A stretch of DNA of 64,000 nucleotides, from assembly GCA_016841725.1 (NCBI GenBank), contig JAENYP010000013.1, positions 62,001 to 126,000 on the forward strand. The letters run 5' to 3'. The translations under genes and the position numbers were made by a program. This document shows positions 1-10,000 of the stretch, piece by piece. Source of the DNA: Thermincola carboxydiphila. GTDB lineage: Bacteria > Bacillota > Thermincolia > Thermincolales > UBA2595. Below the pieces are notes generated by a model, which saw nothing but the letters and a program-made list of their open reading frames with translations, did no database searches and was not told the DNA's origin. Numbering within the stretch: position 1 is the stretch's first letter; every line of letters starts with the position of its first letter.

Positions 1-339
1 TGAACGGGTAACAGGTTTTGTTAAGAGGAAATCGGCTGTTTTTTCACGTACTTCTTTAGATACAATGGATGTACCTAAATTAATCGCCTGAATTGCTCCC
101 AAAAGTGAAATATATAAAAAGATATAAGAATAAAATCCTAAAATCGAACCTATATTCTCCACAGAAAGCCCTAAGGCCATCCTTAGGGCCTCGGGAAAAC
201 CCTCCATTAATTTTTTGAACTCATCCGCTTCCCTGGAAATAGATGGAAACATTGAAAAGAGAAGAATAACTAACGTCACTAAGGCTGCTGTCCAGGTAAT
301 CGTGAAGTTCCTATAAAACTTCAATTCATGCAGAAACAT
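1..339 (-). CDS. ABC-2 type transporter permease, 5' part only (runs off the left edge)
   Basis: I translated the minus strand from an ATG at 337-339: it begins MFLHELKFYRNFTITWTAAL and continues open to the window edge (113 codons). A hydrophobic stretch (residues about 14-28) and a second membrane-like segment (about 55-75) match the N-terminal part of ABC-2 permeases, followed by a conserved-looking EVREKTADFLLTKPVTR loop. It starts 11 bases after the stop of the upstream ATP-binding subunit gene, so the two are almost certainly one operon and one exporter. The substrate cannot be told from sequence. The C-terminal half is outside the window. Confidence 0.8.
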   Translation of the reverse strand, partial: MFLHELKFYRNFTITWTAALVTLVILLFSMFPSISREADEFKKLMEGFPEALRMALGLSVENIGSILGFYSYIFLYISLLGAIQAINLGTSIVSKEVREKTADFLLTKPVTRS

Positions 340-350
340 ATTCACAGCTT

Positions 351-1235
351 TTAGACCCCCTTTTCATAATAATGCAGAAAGATTTCTTCAAAATCTGGCT
401 CCTCTATCCAGACATTGGCTATTTCTATTTCCGAAATTTTTTTCATGATCAAATTAATATTGCCTCTGAATAAAAAGCTGACAATGTTTTGCTTTACCTC
501 CAAATTACTCACTCCACCAATATTAAAGTAATCCTGATCTAAGTTTGTAGTTGTTTGAACTTTTATTTTTTTATAGTTGTTTTCCTGTAAAGTACTTATC
601 TTATCAAGCTGTATAATTTTACCTTCTTTAATAATAGCAACACGATCACACAATCTTTGAACCTCACTTAAAATATGGGATGAAAACAAGATTGTCGAAC
701 CCTTTTTATTCTCTTCCTGTAATAGTTCAAAGAACTTTTGCTGCATAAGAGGATCCAAGCCACCGGTAGGTTCATCAAGGATAATCAGTTTTGGCTCATG
801 CAGCAGTCCCTGGACAATTCCTACTTTCTTTTTATTGCCGTAGGACAAATCATCAATCTTTTTATGCAGATCAAGGTCCATGATTTCAGCCAACTCTTTT
901 ATTCTTTCGCTGCAATCTTTTTTATAAAAGCTGGCAGAATATTTTAAGAGATCAATCACTTTCATTTTGTCATAATAAAAAACTTCCGATGGCAGGTATC
1001 CTATTTCCTTTTTTATTTCCGGCCCATACTTTATACAGTCTTTCCCGAATATTTTGGCGCTTCCACTCGTGGGATAAATTAATCCTAATAAAGTCCGCAG
1101 GGTCGTTGACTTTCCTGCGCCGTTGGGGCCGATAAAGCCAAAAATTTCTTTCTCTTCAACATTAAAACTAACATCAGTAATGCCGCGCTGCTTACCATAA
1201 TATTTGGTCAAATTATTTATTTCTATAACATTCAT
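351..1235 (-). CDS. ABC transporter ATP-binding protein
   Basis: This 294-residue protein is the nucleotide-binding subunit of an ABC-2 type exporter. Visible motifs are Walker A GPNGAGKST near residue 37, a degenerate signature LSYGNKKK near 130, Walker B LIILDEPTGGLD near 150 and the H-loop SSHIL near 186. The last 80 residues form the accessory domain usual for BcrA/YhaQ-like subunits. The ATG start is preceded by GGAG at a good distance. The permease gene follows on the same strand. Likely roles are antibiotic, lipid or Na+ export, which I cannot separate from sequence alone. Confidence 0.9.
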   Translation of the reverse strand: MNVIEINNLTKYYGKQRGITDVSFNVEEKEIFGFIGPNGAGKSTTLRTLLGLIYPTSGSAKIFGKDCIKYGPEIKKEIGYLPSEVFYYDKMKVIDLLKYSASFYKKDCSERIKELAEIMDLDLHKKIDDLSYGNKKKVGIVQGLLHEPKLIILDEPTGGLDPLMQQKFFELLQEENKKGSTILFSSHILSEVQRLCDRVAIIKEGKIIQLDKISTLQENNYKKIKVQTTTNLDQDYFNIGGVSNLEVKQNIVSFLFRGNINLIMKKISEIEIANVWIEEPDFEEIFLHYYEKGV

Positions 1236-1366
1236 TATCGCGTCTCCTTGATGACTTAATTAGGAACAATCCTCTGTTTACCTGGTTTTACACCCAGAGG
1301 AGATGTTATCCCCTCTCAATTTTTCCATAACTTTGGCTAAATATCCATTTCCGCTGAAGATTTCAT

Positions 1367-2002
1367 TCAATATGAAAAGCCTCCTATGGTAATTATTATT
1401 GCCCCTGCCACACCGGCAATTAATAAACCAACGTCCTCCTTGATTCCTAAAGATAGTGCAGCAGAAAAACCGATTAACGACCATATTAATGGTATCCAAA
1501 GTATCCTTTTGGGCATTTTCAAAGTCCAAAGTAACATGCCAAATGTAAAAATGGTTGTGGGACAAGGAGCAATCCCAAACATAGGCGATTGAGGGTATCC
1601 GTGACCAAATAGATATCCCAGTACAGGATAAATGACCATAGCATAAACAATTAACAGGCTGCCAACAACACCTGATAAATTCATTTTGAACTGAAAGTGT
1701 ATAGAATCTTTTAGAACACCTAATACGAAAAATAATAAGCCCTGAACTATAAACAACACACCAAACAAGTAGGCTGGTTTATTGATAGAACTAAAACTTA
1801 GGATGTGGTACATTAAACCATTCCATAACCAGAGAAATGTCATCCCGGCACTAATAAGTTTCGATGAATACCTCTTATCTCGTACTGCTAATACAACCAT
1901 TATGATGCCTAGTATATAAGCTATTATTTGCATTGGATAAACAGCTTGATTGTATAATTTGAAAACCTCTAAAAACTCATCAACAGTAAAGGGAATTTTC
2001 AT
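1367..2002 (-). CDS. DUF6064-like integral membrane protein
   Basis: The protein is strongly hydrophobic, with about six membrane segments, and begins MKIPFTVDEFLEVFKLYNQA, the typical N-terminus of the DUF6064 family as I know it. I chose the ATG at 2000-2002, three codons inside the longest frame, because GGAGG lies about 7 bases upstream of it. The C-terminus ends in a Gly/Ala/Ile-rich helix. Function is unknown for the family. The gene has its own strong promoter and an odd start-stop mini-frame in its leader (see separate entries) and lies upstream of the ABC transporter genes on the same strand. Confidence 0.75.
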   Translation of the reverse strand: MKIPFTVDEFLEVFKLYNQAVYPMQIIAYILGIIMVVLAVRDKRYSSKLISAGMTFLWLWNGLMYHILSFSSINKPAYLFGVLFIVQGLLFFVLGVLKDSIHFQFKMNLSGVVGSLLIVYAMVIYPVLGYLFGHGYPQSPMFGIAPCPTTIFTFGMLLWTLKMPKRILWIPLIWSLIGFSAALSLGIKEDVGLLIAGVAGAIIITIGGFSY

Positions 2003-2082
2003 TTTTATCAACCTCCAAATTTATAATACAGAGTTCCTGGCATCAGGTGGAGCACTACCCATTGTTAAATGATTCATTTAAA

Positions 2083-2104
2083 TTACATTTTAACACCTCC
2101 TTGT
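2083..2104 (-). promoter_or_regulatory. Strong Shine-Dalgarno followed by a start-stop (ATG-TAA) mini-frame
   Basis: On the minus strand AAGGAGGTG is followed after 6 bases by ATG and immediately by TAA. It lies in the leader between the promoter and the DUF6064 gene, about 80 bases before that gene's start. It could be a ribosome-loading or stalling element, or the relic of a decayed gene start. Confidence 0.5.
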
Positions 2105-2128
2105 ATAACATTTAATCTATCTATTCTT

Positions 2129-2157
2129 ATTATAGTTATAACATGTTTATTTGTAAA
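2129..2157 (-). promoter_or_regulatory. Sigma-A type promoter of the DUF6064 gene
   Basis: The minus strand reads TTTACA, 17 bases, TATAAT, a near-consensus vegetative promoter. Its spacer contains AACATGTT, a perfect 8-bp palindrome inside a longer imperfect one (TATAACATGTTTAT), which is a plausible operator for a small dimeric repressor. Confidence 0.7.
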
Positions 2158-2223
2158 TAAATTATATGTTATATCTATTGAAAAGTTGCTGGTTTTTTGT
2201 TAATAACACAATAATTCTTTATA

Positions 2224-2260
2224 AAATCAAAAAGCGGCAAGAGTCATATACCCTTGCCGC
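2224..2260 (-). terminator. Rho-independent terminator (minus direction)
   Basis: A perfect 8-bp stem GCGGCAAG/CTTGCCGC with an 11-base loop is followed in the minus direction by a T-rich run (CTTTTTGATTTT). It sits just downstream, on the minus strand, of the tRNA-3'-end-like sequence at 2275-2294, so it may be the old terminator of a lost tRNA gene. Confidence 0.7.
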
Positions 2261-2274
2261 TGTAACAATCATAT

Positions 2275-2294
2275 TGGCGGAAACAAGCGGGATC
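2275..2294 (-). other. Possible tRNA 3'-end relic (acceptor and T-arm side)
   Basis: The minus strand reads GATCCCGCTTGTTTCCGCCA, like the 3' end of a tRNA with CCA, and matches 18 of 20 bases of the better preserved tRNA-Ala 3' half at 22451-22470. A terminator follows directly, as after a tRNA gene. Nothing of the anticodon arm or 5' half remains. The call rests on short similarity only. Confidence 0.35.
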
Positions 2295-2369
2295 AAATAT
2301 TTAAGCAAAAGAACGCACACTCATTTAGATCAAATTCGCAGTCTCCAGCATACGCATTATGACTGTTGC

Positions 2370-2407
2370 TGTTCCTGCTCTTGTAATCTGTTCCTGCTCT
2401 TGTAATC
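2370..2407. repeat. Perfect 19-bp tandem duplication
   Basis: TGTTCCTGCTCTTGTAATC occurs twice head to tail (2370-2388 and 2389-2407). It is non-coding in any convincing frame and lies just before the IS200/IS605 remnant. Confidence 0.85.
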
Positions 2408-2541
2408 TCTTCTTTCATGAGAGAGTTTTTTGCTATATTAATTTTTACCATAAGTGCCGTAAAGCCCCTGGCTTTAGCCATGGGGATATAAGGCACAGCG
2501 ACCGAGGGGCTCAATGCCCCGAAAGTTGCTATATTATTTAA

Positions 2542-3027
2542 AAGGCGAACATATTTTCCCCGAACATAGGTTTACTTGAGCCAGCCAAAGAACAGGCTGA
2601 ACGTCTTAAAACAACATTGGCAGCATATATTTGTCTGGTGAATCAAATCGTTGTTAACTACGTTGAGGCGGATATGAATCTCAAATATACAAGCAAAGAT
2701 GTAATCGCAAACCTGCCCAGCGCAGTTAAAAATCAGGCAATTCAAGATGCGAAAAGCGTTTTTGCCAAGTATAAAAAAGCTGTTCGTACAAATGGCAAAT
2801 TAAAGCCCGAAGACCAAAAGCAAATTAAAGTGCCTGTTCTCAAAAAACCTGTAGCTATTTGGAACAATCAAAACTACTCTCTCAAAGGAAACATCCTTTC
2901 TTTCCCTGTAATTGTTGACGGCAAGTCCAAACGGATTAAAGTTCAGGCTATTTTAACCGACTATCAACGAGAACGATTAACCGGTAAGTTGGGAGTGCGG
3001 TTGCGGATACAAAGCCCATCGGGATAG
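2542..3027 (+). pseudogene. tnpB: TnpB-like N-terminal fragment
   Basis: The frame is open from 2542, after an in-frame TAA. It reads EPAKEQAERLKTTLAAY, then a 130-residue stretch including LPSAVKNQAIQDAKSVFAKY and LTDYQRERLTGKLG, typical of the TnpB N-terminal helical and OB-like region. The normal methionine start is absent. After GKLG the frame leaves the family pattern and ends within 10 residues, directly fused to the right-end non-coding region. A full TnpB is about 370-420 residues with a RuvC DED site, so this copy must be inactive. Confidence 0.75.
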
Positions 3028-3029
3028 GG

Positions 3030-3200
3030 TTGGGGCTATGAATATTATATCTGCAACTGTGGTAGACGGTGTAGCGTAAGCGATAGTCTGCCAGCCCCGG
3101 GAGCTTATACGCTCTGCCCGGGGACGGGCTGATGGCACAGCCCTAAGCTTGGGGTCATACTCCGATACCAGAAATGGACTTCGGTTTAATCACCCAGGAA
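3030..3200 (+). ncRNA. Possible omega-RNA (right-end RNA) scaffold of the IS605 remnant
   Basis: The stretch between the TnpB stub and the terminal hairpin is G+C-rich and full of short inverted pairs, for example CCCCGGG/CCCGGGG around 3095-3123 and GGGCTG/CAGCCC around 3124-3144. In intact elements this position encodes the RNA that guides TnpB. Call made from position and foldability only. Confidence 0.4.
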
Positions 3201-3226
3201 TCCCCTGCCTTTAGGCATGGGGAGTG

Positions 3227-3544
3227 TCAAAAAAGCCATCTGTAGTCCTGCCTGCAGTCCACTACACAATCCACATAAACAACATCGCTCTTTACCTGAT
3301 AAATAAGCATATAACGCTTGCTCATCAGGAGCTTTCTGTACTTACCGTCAGGAATGAAAAGATCGGAAAGCCAAGGGTTTCGCTCCGGAAATTCCTCAAG
3401 AGATTTTGCTTTCTCGCTGAACTCAGCGATGAGATCCAATGCAGCTTTTTCACTAACCTGCGCCAGAAAGCGGGAATGAGATACCAGCATCTGAGTCGCT
3501 TCATCGGAAATAACCACCGTATACTTTTTACCGGCGGTTTCCAT
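3227..3544 (-). CDS. RelE/ParE-type toxin
   Basis: This 105-residue basic protein has the length and pattern of RelE/ParE-fold toxins: helical N-terminus (ATQMLVSHSRFLAQVSEKAA), SLEEFPERNPWL, then the strand block YRKLLMSKRYMLIYQVKSDVVYVDCVVDCRQDY. In such toxins the C-terminal basic/aromatic residues cut ribosome-bound mRNA or bind gyrase; which applies here is not clear. The start overlaps the 3' end of the antitoxin gene by 17 bases, the usual toxin-antitoxin layout. The stop codon lies right at the end of the IS605 remnant, so the last residues may have been altered by that insertion. Confidence 0.82.
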   Translation of the reverse strand: METAGKKYTVVISDEATQMLVSHSRFLAQVSEKAALDLIAEFSEKAKSLEEFPERNPWLSDLFIPDGKYRKLLMSKRYMLIYQVKSDVVYVDCVVDCRQDYRWLF

Positions 3545-3815
3545 CTAATACCTCCTTGACGGCTGATTTCATCATGGAGGATACCTCGTCGATGGAATAA
3601 CCGGTTTTGCCGCTTAACCGGCTTTCCTCAGCGGCGACCAGATTTTCTCTGAGGCGCAGCATGCTTTCGCGTCTTGCAAAGGTTTCAATATCCATCACAA
3701 CCAAGTCGCCTTCACCGTTTTTGGTTAGGTATACAGGCTCTCCGGACTTCTTGCATAGCTCGGAAATCTCGTTGTAATTTTTTCGAATTGCAGCTGATGG
3801 CTTTATGTTAATCAT
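3528..3815 (-). CDS. Phd/YefM-type antitoxin
   Basis: The N-terminal half (MINIKPSAAIRKNYNEISEL, then GEPVYLTKNGEGDLVVMDIETF) is the Phd/YefM DNA-binding fold. The C-terminal half is a charged helix that would wrap the toxin. I chose the ATG at 3813-3815 because GGGAG sits about 9 bases upstream; an in-frame GTG three codons earlier is possible. It precedes the toxin gene and overlaps it by 17 bases. Family members repress their own operon, and the A+T-rich 75 bases upstream are the likely control region. Confidence 0.85.
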   Translation of the reverse strand: MINIKPSAAIRKNYNEISELCKKSGEPVYLTKNGEGDLVVMDIETFARRESMLRLRENLVAAEESRLSGKTGYSIDEVSSMMKSAVKEVLDGNRR

Positions 3816-3979
3816 CTTGACCACTCCCTTTAATGTAGCAGTATTTTATCCTTATTGTATTCTTATTATACTACGTTAAAGTGGTCTTGTAAATTAATGG
3901 TGCCTTTTATCTGCCCTTTTGGCATTGAACCAAAAAAGCACACCACATCCCAACACGTGCAGCTTACGCACCCTCGAAG

Positions 3980-4017
3980 ATCATCAACAAAAGCCATCCC
4001 TTTCGAGATGACTTTTG
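3980..4017 (-). terminator. Terminator of the giant surface protein gene
   Basis: An 11-bp stem with one mismatch, CAAAAGTCATC/GATGGCTTTTG on the minus strand, with an 8-base loop lies 14 bases after the stop codon. It ends in a T-containing arm and TTG, so it is a moderate intrinsic terminator. Confidence 0.65.
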
Positions 4018-4030
4018 CTTATTTCGGTAT

Positions 4031-7000
4031 CTAAATGAATTCAGCCTTTATAAGCATCTTTCTTATCATCACGGCTGACTCCGCCCGGGTGCTGTTGGCC
4101 GCGGTGATAAAGCTGCCGTCCGGATTACCGTTGATAATCCCGTATTTTACGGCCAGGGCAACTGCTGTTTTAGCCCACGGGTCTATGGTGGCCCCATCCC
4201 TGAGCTGGGCCAGGTATTGGTCTTCTTCCGCATCCGTTATGTTTACGCTCACCCCGGCAGCCTTCAGAGCCTGGAACAGCATGGCTGCCGCTTCTTCCCT
4301 GGTAACTTGGGCATTAGGCCGGAACGTGCCGTCACTGTAACCTCTGATTATTCCGGCTTCAACTGCTGCACCGATGGCCCCGGCATACCAGTCGCCCGGC
4401 TGCACATCACTGAATCCAGTGCTTTCTGCATTGGCCTGAAGGCCCATGGCCCGCACCAGAATCACAGCAAATTCAGCCCGTGTTATCTTGTTGTCCGGGG
4501 CAAAGGTGTCTTGGGTCTTCCCACTAATGATCAGCTTGCTGGCTAGGATGTCGATATCATCCTTGGCCCAGTGGCCGTCTGTATCAGCAAACGATTTTTT
4601 GTTTTCGATAACGGTATACAGACTAGCTCTCAGGTTTTGGATTATGGCCATTGCATTTTCGTGTAATTGCTGGCTAATCGTAGTTGGTAACGGAATAATA
4701 ACACCGTCAGCGGTAATCTCAACACCTACAACATAGTTTGGGTCTACAGGGTCGGATAAGTTGATGACCCTTGATACATAACTGCCAAACTGGGTTATAT
4801 TAATACTTCTATCCCCTGCCACTATTTCGACTTTAAATTCGACAGGAGTTACTATCATCGATAAACCAGCTTTTTCGGCAGCTTCTGTTGCAGCCCTAAT
4901 TTGTTCCGGGGTCGGTTCAGAAACAGAGACATTCATGACGATATCACCGGATTCTATACCTAGTTGTTTAAGTAGATGTTCAGTGTTTAGCTCCACAGAA
5001 GGCAGTGTAAACGATGCAAAAGGTGTCCGGATTTCCAGCGAACTGCCTGAATCAAACAGAGTATCGAGCAGCCGTCCGCCTACCTCCACATTAATTACTC
5101 CTGTTGACTGGGCTACCTCTACTATAACCGTACTCACGGCAGAATTGTTGTTAGCAGAATTGTTATTAATAGCGTCTATGGTCCTGTTTTCATCAATGGT
5201 CACAGTTGTAACTGGCCTGTTGTCCTGACCCAGCCATGTATTCACGTTCGTGTGCGGGTTAATTATACCTCCGGTAGTTGAACCGGTACTGGAATCACTA
5301 TTATTGCTATTACCGCTGCTATTGTCACTGCTGCCTTCAGGGGGACCTGACTGGAGGATGGTACCGGACACACCCACCGCCACAAAGTTTTCACCGTCTG
5401 ATGCGATCTGTCTCAGGTTTCTTGCGGTACCTGTTGTCAGGCTGGCCCAGCTTATCCCGTCAGGGGAGGTCAGGACAGTGCCGTTCTGACCAACTGCCGC
5501 AAACAGGCCGTTGCGGTACGTCAAGCCATTAAGCTGTTTCACAGTAACCGGAGTCCTGATAGTCCAGGTAATGCCGTCGGCTGAAGTCAGGATACTGCTG
5601 CTTTCAACGTCACCGTGTACCCCTATTTTATATGCTGCAGCCGCAAAAATGCCGCTGCCATAAGTTACGTCAGTAATGATATCTGTGGTGCCCGAGGTCC
5701 TGAGAGTCCAGTTTATCCCGTCCGGTGAAGTCAGGATTGTTCCCCCGGCTCCTACTGCCGTAAAGACACCATTGCCATAAATTATGCTGTTGAGGTTCTG
5801 GGTGGTGCCTGATGTCCGGATAGTCCAGGTGATGCTGTCACCGGAGGTCACAATTGTCCCTTTGTTCCCTGCGGCCACAAAAATGCCGCTGCCAAAGGAC
5901 GCTCCATTAATGTTTTCAAAAGTGCCTGATGTCCGGTTGGTCCAGGTGATGCCGTCCGGGGAGGTCCTAATTATTCCGTTTCCTCCCAGGGCCAAAAAGG
6001 TGTTTCCGGAGTATACGACCCGGGAGGCGCCGGGAATCGCCGGCCGCTTGGTCCAAGTCCGCCCGTCCGGCGAGGTCAGCAGGGTTTGATTTCCTATCAC
6101 CACAAAGATGTTGTTGCCGTAAGCTATTCCGCTAAGTGTAGCTGTAACGCCTGATGGATTGGCCCAGGCTGTACCGTCAGCAGAGGTCATAATCATGCCT
6201 GAATCGCCTACCGCCACAAAATTGTCATTACCATATGTTATCCCGCTGAAATCACGGTCAGTACCCGAGGAAGCGTAGTTCCAGGTGATACCGTCAGCCG
6301 AGGTCATCAGTGTACCATCAGTTCCCACGGCCATGAAGGCGGAGCCGCTGTAAACCACCCCCTGCAGGTCGTTGTAACCGGTGCCGGGTGTCCGCGCAGT
6401 CCAGACTGCGCCGTCTGGGGAGGTCAGAACTAAACCTTTATATCCCACCGCTGCGAAGATGCTATTGCCGTAAGTCACCCCATAGAGTGGGTAGCTGTTA
6501 TATACTGAAACTTTGGTCCATGTAACACCATCAGATGAGGTAAGCATCAGGCTGTAATCGCTGCCGCCCACGGCCACAAATTTACCGCCGCCATAAGCTA
6601 TATCCGCGATTTCGTAAGTTGTGCCCGAGGTCCGGCCGGTCCAGGTGATACCGTCAGCTGAGGTCAGGATGGTTCCCCCGGCTCCCGCCGCCACAAATCT
6701 ATCGCTGCCATATTTTATACTCTTAAGGTCGTTGGTCGTGCCCGAGGTTCGGCCGATCCAGGTGATGCCGTCAGCTGAGGTCAGGATGATTCCTCCGGCT
6801 CCCACGGCTATGAATTTATTGCTGCTATATGTTACGCCCGCAAGGCTGGAGGTTGTGCCTGAGGTCCGAATGGTCCAGTTTGTGCCGTCAGTTGAGGTCA
6901 GGATTGTTCCCCCGGCCCCCACGGTCACAAATTTGCCGCTGCCAAATACCACTCTGGACAGATTACTGATATTACCTTCTGGCAGGGGATTGCGCCAGTG

Positions 7001-10000
7001 CCAGGTATCAAGGGAATCTACCCCTTTATTCACCGTCAGGCTCAGGGTCTTGCTGTCAGTTTGGCCGACGCTGTCACGCACCATAACTGTTACTGTTAAT
7101 GTGCCCGCAGCCGTTGGTGTACCGCTGATTACCCCGGTGGATTCATTAATATTAAGGCCCGCCGGCAGGCCGGCGACTTCCCAGGTATATGGAGATGTGC
7201 CGCCGCCTGCTGTCAGGGTAATGCTATAGGATGATCCGGCGGCGCCGTACGGCAGGCTGGCAGTGGTAATAGACAAGACTGCCGGCACCGCCACGTTCGC
7301 AGCTGTTCCAAAGTCATAACCTGTCTTCACTGCCGTTACAGTGTAAGTCTTGCCTGCGGTCAGCGCTGCACTTATGGCATAGGTTGCCCCTTCATCTGAA
7401 GTTTCTGCCGATGTAATTGTTACAGCGTTATCTTGGTCATCCTTCAGAATAAAATCACTGCCTGTCAAACCGGCCAATGCCGGGTTCAGGGTTATGGTGA
7501 ATCCTGTTGTGGAAGGATTGCTTACAGCCAATGATTCATTAATTATTGTCACATCGGTTGTCACATCGACAATATTAGACTCACCTTCATGGCTGCCACC
7601 TGTCACAACCAGTTTGAACTTGTAAGCCGTATTTTGTGTTAAACCGGTGACTGTGGCAGTTGTGGAGGCTGCAGTCAGTGCTCCGGCAGTAGAATCGGTC
7701 CAGGTCTCCCCGCCGTCTGTAGATTGCTGGACCTTCACCGCCGTCGCCCCGGCTGGTGCGGTAAAGCTAAAGCCAGCGGTCGTGTCGGTTTTGCCGGTGG
7801 AGGCAAAGTCGCTGATCCGAGGCGAATTCACAGTCAGACTTAAGATGGCGCTGGCGCTATGGCGGCCGACGCTATCGGATACCGAAACAGTCACGGTCGA
7901 TTCTCCCGCCGCCGCTGGGGTGCCACTGATTTCCCCGGTGAGGGCATTGATGCTCAAGCCCGCCGGCATGCCGACAGCTGTCCAGGTATATGGCGCTATA
8001 CCGTCATTTACAGCCAGGGTTGTGCTGTAGGGCACCCCGATTGTACCTGACGGCAGGCTGGGTGTTGTTATGGTTAATGATGGGTTCACTGTTATTTCAA
8101 CCACCATAATATCGGTTTTGCCGGGTACATTGTTATCAACGACCCGTAACGCCGCATGGTAAGTGCCGGCGAAATAATACGTGTATATCGGTTTTGCATT
8201 CGGATCCATCCCATGCCAGGCCTTTCCGTCTGAGCTGTAATGGCCGTCTGGAATTCCTCCTTGCCCCATATTATAAGAGTTCCAATTGATATTCTGAGGG
8301 TCAGGAACATCAAAGAGCCACTGATAATCAATTATTTGTTTATAGATACCCCCGGGATGGTAAGAATCCTTATGGCTAAAGGTTACCACTCCATTCCCGG
8401 GTCCGGAGGTACCTTCAGTTACAACTGACGGAGAAGCCGCCCCTTGTGCTACCGGACCGTAATCAATCAAATACGTTAGAACATCTACGTTAAGGCTGGT
8501 AATAGCACTCTGTCCTATGCTATCCCGTACCGTTATAGCTATGGTCGCAGGATTCTCCGTCGTAGGCGTGCCGCTTATTACTCCGGTGGAAGCGTTTAGG
8601 CTGAGGCCCTCGGGTAAGCCGGCAGCGCTCCATGTGTAAGGGGCTGTCCCGCCGATGGCTGCCAGGGTGGTACTATATACCATGCCAACCGGCAGGCTGG
8701 CCGTACTAATAGCCAATTCCGTGGTTACTGTCATGGTGGTTTGTGCCATGCCTGTTCCTTCGGGGCTGGTCACTTTCAGTCCGATGTCGTACTTGGGCTG
8801 CCCGGTTACCGGATCAACTGGAGTAAGCGGGTTGATCAAGGCAGTCAGTTGATCATAGTTTATGGTTACAAAAGCTCCTACGGCGTCATCATACGCTCCG
8901 TCCCCGTCAATATCCCATTCATAGTTTAATATGTTATAGTATGAACCAAGGCCGTCCAGTTTAAGTGATTCCCCAGGGCTAATAATATACGGCCCCCCGG
9001 CATTAGCCACCAGAAAAAATTCTTCTGTCCTGTTGATTGTAATCGTATAGGTTTTATCCGCCTTGCCCATTTCCTGTACTACCACTTCGATTGTGTTATC
9101 ACCTAAGGATAGCGCTACTATCCCATCCGGATATAAATCCTGTCCCTTCTTAACCAGGGCACTTGTACCCGACGCCGTAAAGGGAACTACTCTGATACTG
9201 GCTACCGCATTTGTTACGTTCGCCGTATAGCTGTAGATATTTCCATCGAACCTGCTGATCAGCTCTCTTCCTCTGCCATCAGCGTTTTCTTTCGCCCTCA
9301 GACCAATGAGGTCAGCCGCTTTCGGCTGATATATGGTCAAAGTGGTCTGTGCCGTGCCCGTTCTCCCGGTTGTGTCGGTTACTTTCAGTCTTACGTTATA
9401 CTTGGGCTGCCCGCTTATAGGATCGGCAGGAGTAAACGGGTTGATCAAAGCAGACAGTTGAGCATAGCTTTTGGTTGCATTCTCTCCTGCAGCATCATCA
9501 TATACTCCGTCCCCATCAATATCCCATTCATAACTTACTATGTAATCTCCGGCTGTCTCGTCAGAGTCATATGAACCGCTGCCGTCCAGTGCAAGCGATT
9601 GTCCCATGTTGATAATATATGGTCCCCCTGCATTAGCTACGGGAAAAGACAACATTTCAGGCGGACCCACCGTCAGGTCATAACTGGCGCTGGCGTTATG
9701 GCCAGCGCTATCCGATACTGTGACAAACACGGTCGTTGTTCCCGCCGCCGTGGGTGAGCCGCTGATAACTCCACCGGAACCGATATTGAGACCTGCTGGC
9801 AGGCCGGTGGCGCTCCAGATATGTGGTGATGTGCCGCCACTGGCGATTAGTGTGGTGTTATATGGCGATCCAACGATACCGTCAGGCAGGCTGGTTGTGG
9901 TGATTGACAATGGTGTTACAGCCGCCTCAGTTGTCACATCGACCACATTGGAATCACCGGCATGGCTGCCACCGGTCACCACCAGTTTGAACTTGTAGGC

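Larger units (their letters stand above)
2459..3230 (+). mobile_element. IS200/IS605-family remnant with internal deletion
   Basis: Two hairpins of the subterminal type used by these elements bracket the region: CCCCTGGCTTTAGCCATGGGG at 2465-2485 and CCCCTGCCTTTAGGCATGGGG at 3202-3222. Between them are the N-terminal stub of a TnpB gene (2542-3027) and about 170 bases of G+C-rich, foldable sequence up to the right-hand hairpin. In intact relatives that last part specifies the guide (omega) RNA. tnpA and the catalytic RuvC part of TnpB are missing. The right end abuts the stop codon of the RelE-type toxin gene. Confidence 0.7.

Noticed and set aside
1278-1565. 95-codon minus-strand frame inside the DUF6064 gene
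   Set aside because: It overlaps the DUF6064 frame in another register, has a poor residue pattern and no ribosome site.
5350-6990. CRISPR-like regular repeats
   Set aside because: The periodicity of about 120-140 bases is that of coding BNR-like blades; the repeats are degenerate and in frame, and no cas genes occur.
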